Origin: Oceanobacillus sp. J11TS1
GTDB taxonomy: Bacteria > Bacillota > Bacilli > Bacillales > Amphibacillaceae
NCBI RefSeq assembly: GCF_018333215.1
Contig: NZ_BORO01000008.1
Span: 1-64,000, forward strand
Length of the DNA stretch: 64,000 bases
Direction: 5' to 3'
The notes beneath the pieces were generated by a model, which saw only the letters and a program-made list of their open reading frames with translations, did no database searches and was not told the origin of the DNA. The translations under genes and the position numbers were made by a program. Shown here one piece after another: positions 7,986-17,721 of this stretch. Each line of letters begins with the position of its first letter. The stretch's first letter is position 1.

Positions 7986-10112
7986 GTGAAGGTCTTGAAA
8001 ACGAGGTGGAAGAAAATACTTCCTTTTTTCAAAAAGAGACGAAAATATTTCTTTGCAATAATTCCCGCTCTTATTGTCGGAGCAATTGTTTTTATAACAC
8101 TACTGGATAATGTACGAACCGATACATATGATATACAGCGTTTTGCTGTTTCTGATGAGACGATACGTTCACCAATAACGATTGAAGATAAACAGGAGAC
8201 AGATCAAAGGATACGAGAAGCTGTTAATGCCATTCCTGACCGATATAGCATTTCTGAAGAAGTAACCGAAGAAAGATTAAATTATATTAATGAAATTTTT
8301 GAAGCAGTTCTAAAGGTGAAAGAAGAGCACGAGGAAGATACGCTAGAAGGTATTTATGAGGAGGAAGCAACGGAACTAAAAGCCTTGCTTTCTGAGGAAA
8401 TCAGTTCCGAAGTTTCTGAAGATGTATTTATTTTATTGTTACAGCAATCTAAAGCGGATTTAGATGAGGCGAAAACTTTATTTACACAGGCATTAAAAGA
8501 GGTTTTAAATCAGGGCGTCAGGACAGAAAATATCCAATCAGGAATTACGAATATAGAACGCGCTATAGCTGATTCCGAATTAAATAGCGATCTGCAAGAG
8601 GCCTTGATGGAATTAGCAGACTTTGCTGTGGTGGAGAACTCTTTTTTCGACTATGAGGAAACCGCTCAAGAGAAAAAAGATGCAGCAACCCTGGTTGATC
8701 CTGTAATCATCCGGGCTGGAGAAACCATTGTTCGTGAAGGACAAACCATTACCAATGAAATTTATGAGCAGTTAGAATTAGTAGGTGTTTTATCACAAGA
8801 AGGGAATATTTATCCGATTCTTGCGTTAGTCCTCCTTTCTGCTATTATTGCATATTTTTTCGGCTTAGAATGTTTGCAAATTGCCAAGAATAAAGAATGG
8901 AGTGTACTTCCGATTGTAGCAGCAGTCTTATTAAGTGCGCTGGCTATTTTTCTGATGAAGGTAGGAAGTGTCTTTTTTGATCAGTTTAATGCACTCTATT
9001 TACTCACTCCCATTGCAGCTATAACTATTGTATTAAAATTATTATTAAACGAACGTTCGGCAATTCGTCTTGGCATTTTATACGCTGTCTTGGCTGCGTT
9101 TATGTTTAATAATCATATCGCAGGGATGCTGCATGTGGAAGCTGCTATCTATTTTCTTTTCTCCCAACTTGCGGCTATCGTATTAATGAAAAAATTAAGT
9201 GATCGTTTTGTTATTTTAAAAACTGCAATAGGTTTAATGATTATTCACTCAGCTGTTATTATCTTATTTATATTTCTCTCGTTTGAAAAGTATACATGGT
9301 TTGATGTCTTTTCATCTGTTGGTTTAGGCGTTGCAGCTGCTTTTCTCTCAGCTATAATGGCAATTGGATTATTGCCATTATTCGAAAGTTTCTTAGGGAT
9401 ACTAACAGATATGAAACTTCTGCAATTATCTAATCCTAACCAGCCTCTATTAAAGAAATTATTAGTAGAAGCTCCTGGAACTTATCACCACTCGGTAATG
9501 GTGGCTAACATTAGTGAGACAGCATGTGAAGCAGTAGGGGCAAATGGATTATTAGCACGAGTAGGTGCATATTATCATGATATAGGTAAAACAGTGCGGC
9601 CAGGATTTTTTATAGAAAATCAAATGCCAAATAAAAATCCGCACGATGTATTGCCTCCAAAGCAAAGTGCAGATATCATTATCCGGCATACAACCGATGG
9701 AGCAAATTTATTAAAAGCGCATAAAATGCCAAAAGAGATAATCGACATTGCCAAACAGCATCATTCTAATTCTTTAGTGAAGTTTTTTTATGTAAAAGCC
9801 AAGGAACTGAATTCGGAAGCAGAGGAAGCAGATTTTAGGTATCCTGGACCAAAACCAGAAACGAAAGAGACAGCTATTATTTGTATTTGTGATTCTGTAG
9901 AGCCTGCTGTACGCTCTATCCAAGATCCGACGCCTGAAAAGATTGATTCCATTGTTTCATCGATTATCAACAGTAAAATTTCAGATGGACAATTAGATAA
10001 TAGTCCTTTAACATTAAAAGAGTTAAAAATCATTCAACATACGATTTGCGACGCTTTGAAAGGTATTTTCCACTCTAGAATTCAGTATCCGAAAGAGGAA
10101 GGGGATAAATAA
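7986..10112 (+). CDS. pgpH: Cyclic-di-AMP phosphodiesterase PgpH (YqfF), 7TM-HD protein
   Basis: 708 residues. One N-terminal membrane helix (about 20-40), an extracytoplasmic 7TMR-HDED domain (about 45-270), seven membrane helices (about 275-480) and a cytoplasmic HD domain with HHSVMVANI and HDIGK (about 505-535). It hydrolyses c-di-AMP to pApA and so adjusts potassium and cell-wall homeostasis. GTG 7986 is used here; TTG 7995 in the same frame is an alternative. The stop overlaps the ybeY start by one base. Confidence 0.93.
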   Translation: MKVLKTRWKKILPFFKKRRKYFFAIIPALIVGAIVFITLLDNVRTDTYDIQRFAVSDETIRSPITIEDKQETDQRIREAVNAIPDRYSISEEVTEERLNYINEIFEAVLKVKEEHEEDTLEGIYEEEATELKALLSEEISSEVSEDVFILLLQQSKADLDEAKTLFTQALKEVLNQGVRTENIQSGITNIERAIADSELNSDLQEALMELADFAVVENSFFDYEETAQEKKDAATLVDPVIIRAGETIVREGQTITNEIYEQLELVGVLSQEGNIYPILALVLLSAIIAYFFGLECLQIAKNKEWSVLPIVAAVLLSALAIFLMKVGSVFFDQFNALYLLTPIAAITIVLKLLLNERSAIRLGILYAVLAAFMFNNHIAGMLHVEAAIYFLFSQLAAIVLMKKLSDRFVILKTAIGLMIIHSAVIILFIFLSFEKYTWFDVFSSVGLGVAAAFLSAIMAIGLLPLFESFLGILTDMKLLQLSNPNQPLLKKLLVEAPGTYHHSVMVANISETACEAVGANGLLARVGAYYHDIGKTVRPGFFIENQMPNKNPHDVLPPKQSADIIIRHTTDGANLLKAHKMPKEIIDIAKQHHSNSLVKFFYVKAKELNSEAEEADFRYPGPKPETKETAIICICDSVEPAVRSIQDPTPEKIDSIVSSIINSKISDGQLDNSPLTLKELKIIQHTICDALKGIFHSRIQYPKEEGDK

Positions 10113-10576
10113 TGCTTATTGATTTTCAAGATGAAACCAATGCAGTTACGGATGATTATAGAGAGCTTGTAGAAAAATTATTAATTTTTGCAGGTGAACA
10201 GGAGGATGTAGCGCCTCATGCAGAAATTTCAATTAGCTTTGTTGATAATAAACAAATTCAAGTAATTAATAGAGATTACCGGGGGAAGGATAAACCGACA
10301 GATGTTATTTCATTTGCAATGTTGGAAATGGAAGAAGAAGAATTACAAATTGTCGGTGAGGGTCTGCCCGTGGTACTTGGTGATATTATTATTTCTGTGG
10401 ACAAAGCGAAAGAGCAAGCAGAAGCGTATAATCACAGTTTTGAGAGAGAATTAGCCTTTTTAGCATTGCATGGTTTCTTGCACCTGCTTGGTTATGACCA
10501 TATGAATGCGGAAGATGAGAAGAAGATGTTCAGGCGACAAGACGATATTTTAGGTGCGTTTGGAATTGAAAGATAA
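10112..10576 (+). CDS. ybeY: Endoribonuclease YbeY (YqfG)
   Basis: 154 residues. The zinc-binding signature HGFLHLLGYDH is present near 119-129. YbeY is a metalloendoribonuclease needed for 16S rRNA 3'-end maturation and ribosome quality control. ATG 10112 overlaps the pgpH stop codon, giving coupled translation. The phoH and dgkA neighbours are the conserved arrangement. Confidence 0.95.
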   Translation: MLIDFQDETNAVTDDYRELVEKLLIFAGEQEDVAPHAEISISFVDNKQIQVINRDYRGKDKPTDVISFAMLEMEEEELQIVGEGLPVVLGDIIISVDKAKEQAEAYNHSFERELAFLALHGFLHLLGYDHMNAEDEKKMFRRQDDILGAFGIER

Positions 10577-10928
10577 GAAAAGAAATGTTGGATTTCGTTT
10601 TGCTTGGATAGGGTTAAAAACGGTGGTCAAAAAAGAGTTTAATTTTCAGCTGCATTTAATAGCAACTGCAGTTGTCACTGCATTCGGCATCTTTTTCAGC
10701 CTTTCTCTCACCGAATGGGCAATTATCTTATTAACCATAAGTTTGGTGCTTATTACGGAAATGATCAACAGTATCATTGAACGAGTTATGGATTTTATTC
10801 AACCGAACTACGATGACAGAATTAAAGAAATTAAAGACATTGCAGCGGGTGTTGTCCTTGTTACAGCTATCATATCTGTTGTTGTCGGAATACTTATTTT
10901 CGGACCTAAAATAATCCAGTTACTTTAA
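10566..10928 (+). CDS. dgkA: Diacylglycerol/undecaprenol kinase DgkA
   Basis: Small integral membrane kinase with three predicted helices and the family signature EMINSIIERVMD. In Firmicutes it phosphorylates undecaprenol for cell-wall lipid carrier recycling. The gene overlaps the 3' end of ybeY. I choose TTG 10566 because AGGTG (10552-10556) lies nine bases before it, giving 120 residues; GTG 10554 in the same frame has no ribosome binding site. In B. subtilis cdd follows; here a terminator and a repeat do. Confidence 0.9.
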   Translation: MKDKKRNVGFRFAWIGLKTVVKKEFNFQLHLIATAVVTAFGIFFSLSLTEWAIILLTISLVLITEMINSIIERVMDFIQPNYDDRIKEIKDIAAGVVLVTAIISVVVGILIFGPKIIQLL

Positions 10929-10941
10929 TTTTATACTTAAT

Positions 10942-10970
10942 AAAGAGGGTTTATAGACCCTCTTTTTTTA
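10942..10970 (+). terminator. Terminator after dgkA
   Basis: Stem AAAGAGGGT / ACCCTCTTT with a short loop and a run of T residues. It ends the yqfC-to-dgkA transcription unit. Confidence 0.85.
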
Positions 10971-11024
10971 TGTTCTAGGAAATTAAAAAATTTGAATGCT
11001 GTGGATAACTTAGTTACATAAGCA

Positions 11025-11310
11025 GCCACGTCTAGCTCCAGCGCCCAGCGACTAGCGAGACTTCCCTCACCTCCGTACGATAAGTCAACATCGACTCCCT
11101 AAGGTCGTCGTGTTTCCTTTATCTCCTACGGCTCAGTCCAGTCCGTACGTCACTACCCGGGCGCTCTGCGCTTTTGTTCATAGGAGAATAAAGATACACG
11201 TTAAGGTTCGTGTGAATTGGAAGAAGTCCTGTGGGAATGTACAGAATGAGGATAAGCCCACGGAAAGCCTAGTATATTTCTGGAGCGGTTGCCATCGCCC
11301 CATATGAAAA
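11025..11310. repeat. Degenerate dispersed intergenic repeat between dgkA and era
   Basis: This GC-richer stretch sits where cdd is found in B. subtilis. It carries landmarks GCCACGTCTAGCTCCAGCG, TACGATAAGTC and CTCTGCGCT, in the order in which diverged forms recur at 32.54-32.70 kb in this window. It encodes no credible protein (a 65-codon frame at 11110-11307 has no ribosome binding site) and is best seen as a copy of a genome-dispersed non-coding repeat. Confidence 0.55.
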
Positions 11311-11479
11311 GAGAGTAAATCTTTAACTGAACTTATATGTTGTACAATTTTAGTTTTTTCTTATCTAAGCAGCATTAAAATTGTATGATTGTTAAAGGTT
11401 TTGTCGAATTAGTGAAACCATCGCTAATTTGTAGTATGATAGTAATCAAGTAAACAACAGAAATTCGGAGGAACAAAGC

Positions 11480-12382
11480 ATGACAGATAATTTTAAATCA
11501 GGATTCATTGCAATTATCGGTAGACCAAACGTAGGGAAATCAACTTTTATGAACCGAGTAATTGGTCAAAAGATAGCAATAATGAGTGATAAAGCGCAAA
11601 CGACAAGAAATAAAATACAAGGTGTTCTGACAACCAGTCAATATCAGATGGTTTTTATTGATACACCAGGAATTCATAAACCGAAGCATCGTTTAGGTGA
11701 CTTTATGGTACAGGTAGCTGAGAATACATTAAATGAAGTGGACAACATTTTATTCATGATTAATGCAGATGAAGGCTACGGTAGAGGTGATCAATACATT
11801 ATTGATTTGCTTCAAAAGGTAAACCAGCCTGTTTATCTAGTCATTAATAAAATCGATAAAATTGATCCAGAAAAGTTAATGCAACTTATTAATCAGTATA
11901 AAGATCTTTATTCATTCGAAGAAATTATTCCAATTTCTGCTTTAGAAGGGAATAATGTGAATCGTTTATTGGAAGTAATTGCTGCTAAATTGCCTGAGGG
12001 ACCACAATATTATCCGACTGATCAAGTAACAGACCATCCTGAACGGTTTATTATTTCAGAACTTATTCGGGAGAAAGTATTACATCATACGAAGGAAGAA
12101 ATCCCACACTCTATTGCTGTCGTTATTGAAAATATAGAGAAGAATGAAAATGAAAAATTACTGGTACAAGCAACCATTGTGACAGAGAGAAGCTCACAAA
12201 AAGGCATTTTGATCGGAAAACAAGGAAGCATGCTGAAGAAAATTGGTCAGCAATCACGACGCGATATCGAAGCTTTGCTTGGTTCTAAGGTATATCTCGA
12301 ACTGTGGGTGAAAGTGAAAAAAGATTGGAGAAATAGACAAAATCAATTACATGAGTTTGGCTTCCGGCTTGATGAGTATTAA
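11480..12382 (+). CDS. era: GTPase Era
   Basis: 300 residues. GTPase domain with G1 GRPNVGKS (14-21), G3 DTPG (about 60) and G4 NKID (about 120), then a C-terminal KH domain containing [11 protein letters not shown]. Era binds the 3' end of 16S rRNA and checks 30S assembly, which links it functionally with ybeY upstream. ATG 11480 follows CGGAGGAAC. It begins a unit with yqzL and recO. Confidence 0.97.
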   Translation: MTDNFKSGFIAIIGRPNVGKSTFMNRVIGQKIAIMSDKAQTTRNKIQGVLTTSQYQMVFIDTPGIHKPKHRLGDFMVQVAENTLNEVDNILFMINADEGYGRGDQYIIDLLQKVNQPVYLVINKIDKIDPEKLMQLINQYKDLYSFEEIIPISALEGNNVNRLLEVIAAKLPEGPQYYPTDQVTDHPERFIISELIREKVLHHTKEEIPHSIAVVIENIEKNENEKLLVQATIVTERSSQKGILIGKQGSMLKKIGQQSRRDIEALLGSKVYLELWVKVKKDWRNRQNQLHEFGFRLDEY

Positions 12383-12533
12383 AGAAATAGGTTTTAAAGA
12401 TGGTAATATTTTATACTAATGAAAAACGCAAACCGAACCAAACTATAAAAGAAGCGGGAAGTTATGCAAGGGTATCCTTATAGCAAGTTTTCAATCCTTA
12501 ACAGGAAAATAATTTGAAAGGTGGGGGTTTCTT

Positions 12534-12689
12534 GTGTTAGATATGACGTGGAATTTGTTTTGTCAAACAGGAAACATTGAAACCTATTTATTATTAAAAG
12601 AACTAGAGCAACAAGGAGAATTAACCCAGGAAGAGAATGAACAGGCTTCATCTTCTAAACTTGAAAGTATGGATTTACCATCTGTTTAA
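12534..12689 (+). CDS. yqzL: YqzL-like small protein
   Basis: 51-residue protein starting MLDMTWNLFCQTGNIETYLL, which matches the YqzL family (short, aromatic N-terminus with QTGN-ETYLL). It lies between era and recO exactly as in B. subtilis. The GTG start at 12534 follows AAAGGTGGGGG (12517-12527). The C-terminal third is acidic and Gln/Ser rich. Function is unknown. Confidence 0.85.
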   Translation: MLDMTWNLFCQTGNIETYLLLKELEQQGELTQEENEQASSSKLESMDLPSV

Positions 12690-12748
12690 CCACGCCAGTA
12701 TGACTTGTGATTTTCTGTTCAAAATTAAAAAAGGCCAGGTGATTTGGA

Positions 12749-13492
12749 GTGCTGGAACAGATAGATGGTATTGTATTGAAAACAAAAGATTATGGTGAAA
12801 CACATAAATTAGTGACTATCTATAGTGGTAAATTTGGGAAGTTCCAAGCACTGGCGAAAGGGGCAAAAAAACCAAAAAGCAGAATGGCTGCCGTCACTCA
12901 GCCATTCATTTTTGCCCGTTTTTTTGTCTATCTTGGCAGTGGATTAAGTACAATACAGCAGGGAGAATTATTAAACTCCCATCGCACGATACGTGAAGAT
13001 TTTGTGAAAACAGCTTATTGTTCTTACATTGCAGAACTCACTGATAAACTGCTTGAAAACAAAGATATGGACCCTTATATATTTGGGCAGTTTCAGCAAA
13101 CGTTAGAGTGGATTGAGGAGAACGATCAAGCTGAAATTCCGATAATGATGTATGAATTAAAACTCTATAAAAAAGCTGGATTTGCCCCTGTATTAAATCA
13201 ATGTACGAATTGCGGACGGGTACAGCAGCCATTTTTCTTTTCTATTGTGGAAGGCGGTTTTTTATGTCCGGCATGTCGTCATGTGGATCCAGAAGCGGTT
13301 GAACTCTCACCCAAGTTTGCTAAGTTATTATATTTGTTCTCAGAAGTCGAACTAGAACGCATTGGTACGATTCAAATGAAGCCTGAAAACGTCAAAAAAT
13401 TGCAAGCTATTTTGCAAGCTTACTATGAGCGCTATGGTGGCTATTTAATTAGATCCCGAAAATTTTTAGATCAGCTTGATCTTTTTAAGTAA
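12749..13492 (+). CDS. recO: DNA repair protein RecO
   Basis: 247 residues. N-terminal OB-fold (GIVLKTKDYGETHKLVTIYS), helical middle and a zinc site formed by CTNCGR and CPAC (about 151-180). RecO loads RecA with RecR on gapped DNA. GTG 12749 has AGGTG upstream. Usual length for Bacilli. Confidence 0.95.
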   Translation: MLEQIDGIVLKTKDYGETHKLVTIYSGKFGKFQALAKGAKKPKSRMAAVTQPFIFARFFVYLGSGLSTIQQGELLNSHRTIREDFVKTAYCSYIAELTDKLLENKDMDPYIFGQFQQTLEWIEENDQAEIPIMMYELKLYKKAGFAPVLNQCTNCGRVQQPFFFSIVEGGFLCPACRHVDPEAVELSPKFAKLLYLFSEVELERIGTIQMKPENVKKLQAILQAYYERYGGYLIRSRKFLDQLDLFK

Positions 13493-13545
13493 CGTTTGAC
13501 AAAATAAGAGGTAATGAAGTATGATATTGTACATATATGTAGTTT

Positions 13546-13790
13546 GCTGAATTCTTCAGTACACGGTCGTTATGGAATAATCGTTACAGTGATGGAGAGA
13601 AGTACTAAAGCAGTTTCTATACAAAGCGAGTCTGGAATGGTGTGAGCCAGATGTATAGAGGTTTTAGGAAGGAACTTCGGAGTAGCAATCATGAAAAGAG
13701 GCTCTTATACACATAGGAGCAAATAGGGTGGAACCGCGGTCTTAAGCCGTCCCTATGTTTGTGATGGTACAAACATAGGGACGGCTTTTT
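13546..13790 (+). promoter_or_regulatory. T-box leader controlling glyQS
   Basis: The conserved T-box sequence AGGGTGGAACCGCGG is at 13725-13739. Upstream lies Stem I with the GATGGAGAGAAGTA motif (13591-13604) and the distal GGTGTGAGCC segment. Downstream is a terminator: GCCGTCCCTATGTTTGT (13746-13762) pairs with 13769-13785, followed by TTTTT. Uncharged tRNA-Gly should favour the antiterminator. The specifier codon may be GGA near 13671, but this was not proven by folding. Confidence 0.95.
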
Positions 13791-13830
13791 ATATATACTA
13801 AATGTCTTATCCATAAAAGGAGTGGAGTAA

Positions 13831-14709
13831 ATGAATATCCAAGAAATGATTTTAACTTTACAAAATCATTGGTCAGAACAAAATTGTATTTTAATGCAAG
13901 CATATGACACAGAAAAAGGTGCAGGAACCATGTCGCCGATGACTTTACTGCGAAGCCTGGGGCCTGAGCCGTGGAATGTAGCGTACGTAGAGCCTTCCAG
14001 ACGTCCTGCTGATGGAAGATACGGGAAAAACCCAAATCGTCTCTACCAACATCACCAGTTCCAAGTAATTATGAAACCATCTCCAGACAACATTCAAGAA
14101 TTGTACTTAGAATCCTTGAAAAAACTCGGAATCGACCCACTAACACATGATATCCGTTTTGTAGAAGATAACTGGGAGAATCCGACACTCGGCGCAGCTG
14201 GTTTAGGATGGGAAGTTTGGTTAGACGGTATGGAAATCACTCAGTTTACCTATTTTCAACAAATCGGCGGGTTAGAGGCAAATCCGGTAACTGTCGAATT
14301 AACATATGGAATTGAACGACTAGCTTCTTATATTCAGGATAAAGAAAATGTCTTTGATTTAGAGTGGAATAATGGCGTGACAATTCGTGACATTTTCTAC
14401 CAACCAGAATATGAACATTCGGTCTACACATTTGAAACATCGAATACAGAAATGTTGTTTGATTTATTTACAAAATATGAGCAAGAAGCAAAGGCAACCA
14501 TGGAGCAGGGTCTTGTTTTTCCGGCATATGATTATGTTTTAAAATGCTCACACACCTTTAATCTACTGGATGCTAAAGGGGTTATTTCCGTGACGGAAAG
14601 AACCGGATATATTAGCCGTATCCGTAACTTAGCCCGAAGTATAGCGAAGATTTATGTGCAAGAACGTGAAAAATTAGGTTTTCCTATGTTGAAGAAGGAG
14701 GCGAACTAG
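13831..14709 (+). CDS. glyQ: Glycyl-tRNA synthetase alpha subunit
   Basis: 292 residues, standard length. Class II core with the conserved RRPADGRYG and YQHHQFQV motifs. It forms the alpha2beta2 enzyme that charges tRNA-Gly. Starts at ATG 13831, 40 bp after the T-box terminator, behind AAAAGGAGTGGAG. The stop is separated from glyS by a single base. Confidence 0.97.
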   Translation: MNIQEMILTLQNHWSEQNCILMQAYDTEKGAGTMSPMTLLRSLGPEPWNVAYVEPSRRPADGRYGKNPNRLYQHHQFQVIMKPSPDNIQELYLESLKKLGIDPLTHDIRFVEDNWENPTLGAAGLGWEVWLDGMEITQFTYFQQIGGLEANPVTVELTYGIERLASYIQDKENVFDLEWNNGVTIRDIFYQPEYEHSVYTFETSNTEMLFDLFTKYEQEAKATMEQGLVFPAYDYVLKCSHTFNLLDAKGVISVTERTGYISRIRNLARSIAKIYVQEREKLGFPMLKKEAN

Positions 14710-14710
14710 G

Positions 14711-16786
14711 GTGGCACAAGATGTATTAATTGAGATTGGATTAGAGGAACTGCCAGCACGATTTATAGATGATGCAGAAGCCCAAATTTTAGATAAAACA
14801 ATAAAATGGTTAGAAAATCAACGTATAGCTTATTCATCAGCCGTTTCTTTTTCTACTCCAAGAAGATTGGCTGTCCTTATCGAGGGGGTAGCAGACACGC
14901 AAACTTCCATAGAAGAAGAGGCGAAAGGACCTGCATTAAAGATTGCTAAAGATGACGAAGATAATTGGACAAAAGCAGCAGAAGGGTTTACAAGAGGTCA
15001 AGGTAAAACAACGGATGATATTTATATAAAAGAAGTGAATGGAACTTCTTATATTTATGTGAAAAAATACATTGAAGGAAAAACAGTACAATCGCTGCTT
15101 CCAGAATTCAAAGATATTATCGAATCCATTACATTCGGTAAAAATATGCGCTGGGCCAATGAAACATTACGCTATGCGAGACCGATACGCTGGTTAGTTG
15201 CATTATATGGAAATGAAGTGATTCCTTTTGAAATTGCCCATGTGAAAACAAGTAACTTCACATATGGCCATCGTTTCTTAAGTGGAAAGCTAACTATTGA
15301 AGAACCGAAAAAATACGAGCAATTATTACATGATAACTATGTCATTGCTAACGCTAAAAAACGGGAAGCAAAAATTATGGAACAGCTAGAAGCATTGCAG
15401 GCAGAACATGCATTTCAAATTCCTGTAGATAAAGATCTCTTAAACGAGGTTAGAAATCTTGTGGAATATCCGACAGCTTTTGTCGGCAACTTTGCTACTT
15501 CTTTCCTAGCATTGCCAAAAGAAGTTCTTATTACATCTATGGCAGAGCATCAGCGCTATTTTCCGGTAGAGCGTGATGGAGAGCTGTTGCCTCATTTTAT
15601 TGGCGTGAGAAACGGGGACGAGCATGAATTACAAACGGTGATACGCGGTAATGAGAAAGTGTTACGGGCACGTCTTGCAGATGCAGAATTCTTCTTTGAA
15701 GAGGATAAGAAGCATTCTATAGATTTCTTCCAAGAGAAACTAACTAGAGTGGTATTCCAGGAAAAGCTGGGCACTTATACGGAGAAAGTTAATCGAGTCA
15801 AGGCAATCGCAACGCATTTAGCTAAGCAGCTTTCTTTAAAAGAAGGAAAAGAAATCGAACGTGCTGCTGAAATTAGTAAATTTGATTTAATGACAAATAT
15901 GGTAAATGAATTTACAGAGCTGCAAGGTGTAATGGGTGAAAAATATGCTGCGTATTTTGGTGAATCGAAAGAAGTTTCCCAAGCAATCCGTGAGCATTAT
16001 TTACCGAAGCAGTCTCATGGTGAACTTCCTGTATCTACGGTTGGTGCTGTATTGAGTATTGCAGATAAAATAGATACGATTGCTGGATGTATCGGCGTTG
16101 GTCTGATTCCAAGCGGTTCCCAGGATCCATATGCTTTAAGAAGACAAGCGATGGGTATTTTGCGTATTTTGAAGGAGAAAAATTGGGACTTAACGGTAGA
16201 ATCATTAATTGATGATGCATTAACTGTATTCGAACGTTCTGAGTTGCCAATGAACGCTGGCGCTAAGGATGAACTTCTTGCATTTTTCGCTTCTCGTGCT
16301 GGTTATTTAATGCGTGAAGAGAATATTGATACAGACATTATCCATGCAGTTGTTGATAATCAAATCGGGATCATCCATTTTGCAGTTGATAAAGCACATG
16401 TTTTATCAAAGAAAAAGGCAGATGATGATTTTAAAGCTTCCCAAGAGGCTCTCGTGCGCGTGCTGAATTTAGAGAATAAGGTAGAAGATAAGAATCACAA
16501 GGTAGACACTGTTCTTTTCCAAACAGAATCGGAAAAAGCGTTGTATGACTCTGTGGAAACGATAAAATCAACTTATGAGGATTATCTAAAAGCGCAAAAT
16601 AGCGAGAAAGCATTAGATGTACTCGCTGATTTAAGTGATGATATTCATGCATTCTTTGATCATAATATGATTATGGATGATAATGAAAAAGTACGAAAAA
16701 ATCGCCTTTCTATTATTCATGAGCTTTCCAGTCTGATCCTCCAATATGCAGACCTACGTAAAATAGCATGGAAACAACATGCATAA
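14711..16786 (+). CDS. glyS: Glycyl-tRNA synthetase beta subunit
   Basis: 691 residues, normal length. Begins DVLIEIGLEELPARFI, typical of GlyS, with an HD-like central region and C-terminal anticodon-binding domain (YALRRQAMGILRI near 475). GTG 14711 is preceded by AAGGAGG within the glyQ end. A 15-bp hairpin follows the gene. Confidence 0.97.
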   Translation: MAQDVLIEIGLEELPARFIDDAEAQILDKTIKWLENQRIAYSSAVSFSTPRRLAVLIEGVADTQTSIEEEAKGPALKIAKDDEDNWTKAAEGFTRGQGKTTDDIYIKEVNGTSYIYVKKYIEGKTVQSLLPEFKDIIESITFGKNMRWANETLRYARPIRWLVALYGNEVIPFEIAHVKTSNFTYGHRFLSGKLTIEEPKKYEQLLHDNYVIANAKKREAKIMEQLEALQAEHAFQIPVDKDLLNEVRNLVEYPTAFVGNFATSFLALPKEVLITSMAEHQRYFPVERDGELLPHFIGVRNGDEHELQTVIRGNEKVLRARLADAEFFFEEDKKHSIDFFQEKLTRVVFQEKLGTYTEKVNRVKAIATHLAKQLSLKEGKEIERAAEISKFDLMTNMVNEFTELQGVMGEKYAAYFGESKEVSQAIREHYLPKQSHGELPVSTVGAVLSIADKIDTIAGCIGVGLIPSGSQDPYALRRQAMGILRILKEKNWDLTVESLIDDALTVFERSELPMNAGAKDELLAFFASRAGYLMREENIDTDIIHAVVDNQIGIIHFAVDKAHVLSKKKADDDFKASQEALVRVLNLENKVEDKNHKVDTVLFQTESEKALYDSVETIKSTYEDYLKAQNSEKALDVLADLSDDIHAFFDHNMIMDDNEKVRKNRLSIIHELSSLILQYADLRKIAWKQHA

Positions 16787-16930
16787 ATGAAACAAGTTTG
16801 ATTTTCTTTAAAATACAGCCTATCCGTATGTGAAGATATGGATATCAACACCAAAATCAATGAAGAGCCAAAATAATAATAAAGTTTTTTTCTTAAAAAA
16901 AGGAATTTCAGTGAATAATGTCGAATTATA

Positions 16931-16973
16931 ATAACGTACCATGTTCTAAAAAAATAGAAACATGGTACGTTAT
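16931..16973 (+). terminator. Strong hairpin after glyS
   Basis: Perfect 15-bp stem ATAACGTACCATGTT / AACATGGTACGTTAT. The T-tract is poor, so termination is probable but not certain. Confidence 0.6.
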
Positions 16974-17014
16974 CCTTCATATGCACTAATTTTAATTCAC
17001 TCGGCAACAGAAAT

Positions 17015-17040
17015 CACAATATCCATTTGATAATATTGTG
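17015..17040. promoter_or_regulatory. Dyad just upstream of ccpN
   Basis: CACAATAT (17015-17022) and ATATTGTG (17033-17040) are perfect inverted arms 10 bp apart, ending 20 bp before the ccpN start. It could be an operator, possibly autoregulatory. It does not obviously match the published CcpN motif, so the factor is open. Confidence 0.35.
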
Positions 17041-17060
17041 GCAGTATAGGTGGTGAAAAA

Positions 17061-17690
17061 GTGGACTTATCGAAAAGGCAACAGCAGATTATAGAAATAG
17101 TAAAAGCGGACGGCCCAATCACGGGAGAGCAAATTGCAGACCGACTTACATTAACTCGTGCTACATTACGACCTGATTTAGCTATTTTGACGATGGCTGG
17201 ATTTTTAGATGCGCGTCCTCGTGTAGGTTACTTTTATACAGGTAAAACCGGATCAGAGTTATTAACAGAAAAAATAAAGCGATATAAGGTACACGAATTT
17301 CAACAAGTCCCTGTAGCTGTGAATGAAAAGGTATCTGTATATGATGCCATTTCTACCATGTTCCTAGAAGACGTAGGTACTTTGTTTGTTGTTGATGACA
17401 ATGCATGCCTAGTTGGTGTTCTTTCTCGAAAGGATTTATTACGTGCAAGTATGGGCAGACAAGATTTAAGCTCGATACCTGTACCGATAATAATGACGAG
17501 AATGCCTAATATCACGGTTTGTCGAAAAAATGATTTACTCATCGATGTAGCCCACCAGCTTATATCAAAACAGATTGATGGCGTTCCAGTTGTAAAAGAT
17601 ATAGAAAAAGGTCTGGAAGTTATCGGTCGAATTACTAAAACAACGATGACGAAGCTATTAGTTGAATTAACGATTGAAGATTCGATTTAA
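17061..17690 (+). CDS. ccpN: Catabolite repressor CcpN (YqzB)
   Basis: 209 residues: N-terminal DeoR-like helix-turn-helix (about 5-60, [21 protein letters not shown]) and two CBS domains (about 80-205) that sense nucleotides. CcpN represses gluconeogenic genes (gapB, pckA) when glycolytic substrates are present. GTG 17061 follows AGGTGGTG. ppsR comes next, as in B. subtilis, forming a central-carbon regulation pair. Confidence 0.93.
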   Translation: MDLSKRQQQIIEIVKADGPITGEQIADRLTLTRATLRPDLAILTMAGFLDARPRVGYFYTGKTGSELLTEKIKRYKVHEFQQVPVAVNEKVSVYDAISTMFLEDVGTLFVVDDNACLVGVLSRKDLLRASMGRQDLSSIPVPIIMTRMPNITVCRKNDLLIDVAHQLISKQIDGVPVVKDIEKGLEVIGRITKTTMTKLLVELTIEDSI

Positions 17691-17721
17691 TTTTTATGAT
17701 GCCAAGGGGAGGATGTCCGAG

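Noticed and set aside
11110-11307. 65-codon frame between dgkA and era
   Set aside because: Lies in the degenerate repeat; no ribosome binding site and no cytidine deaminase motifs, so not a cdd remnant.
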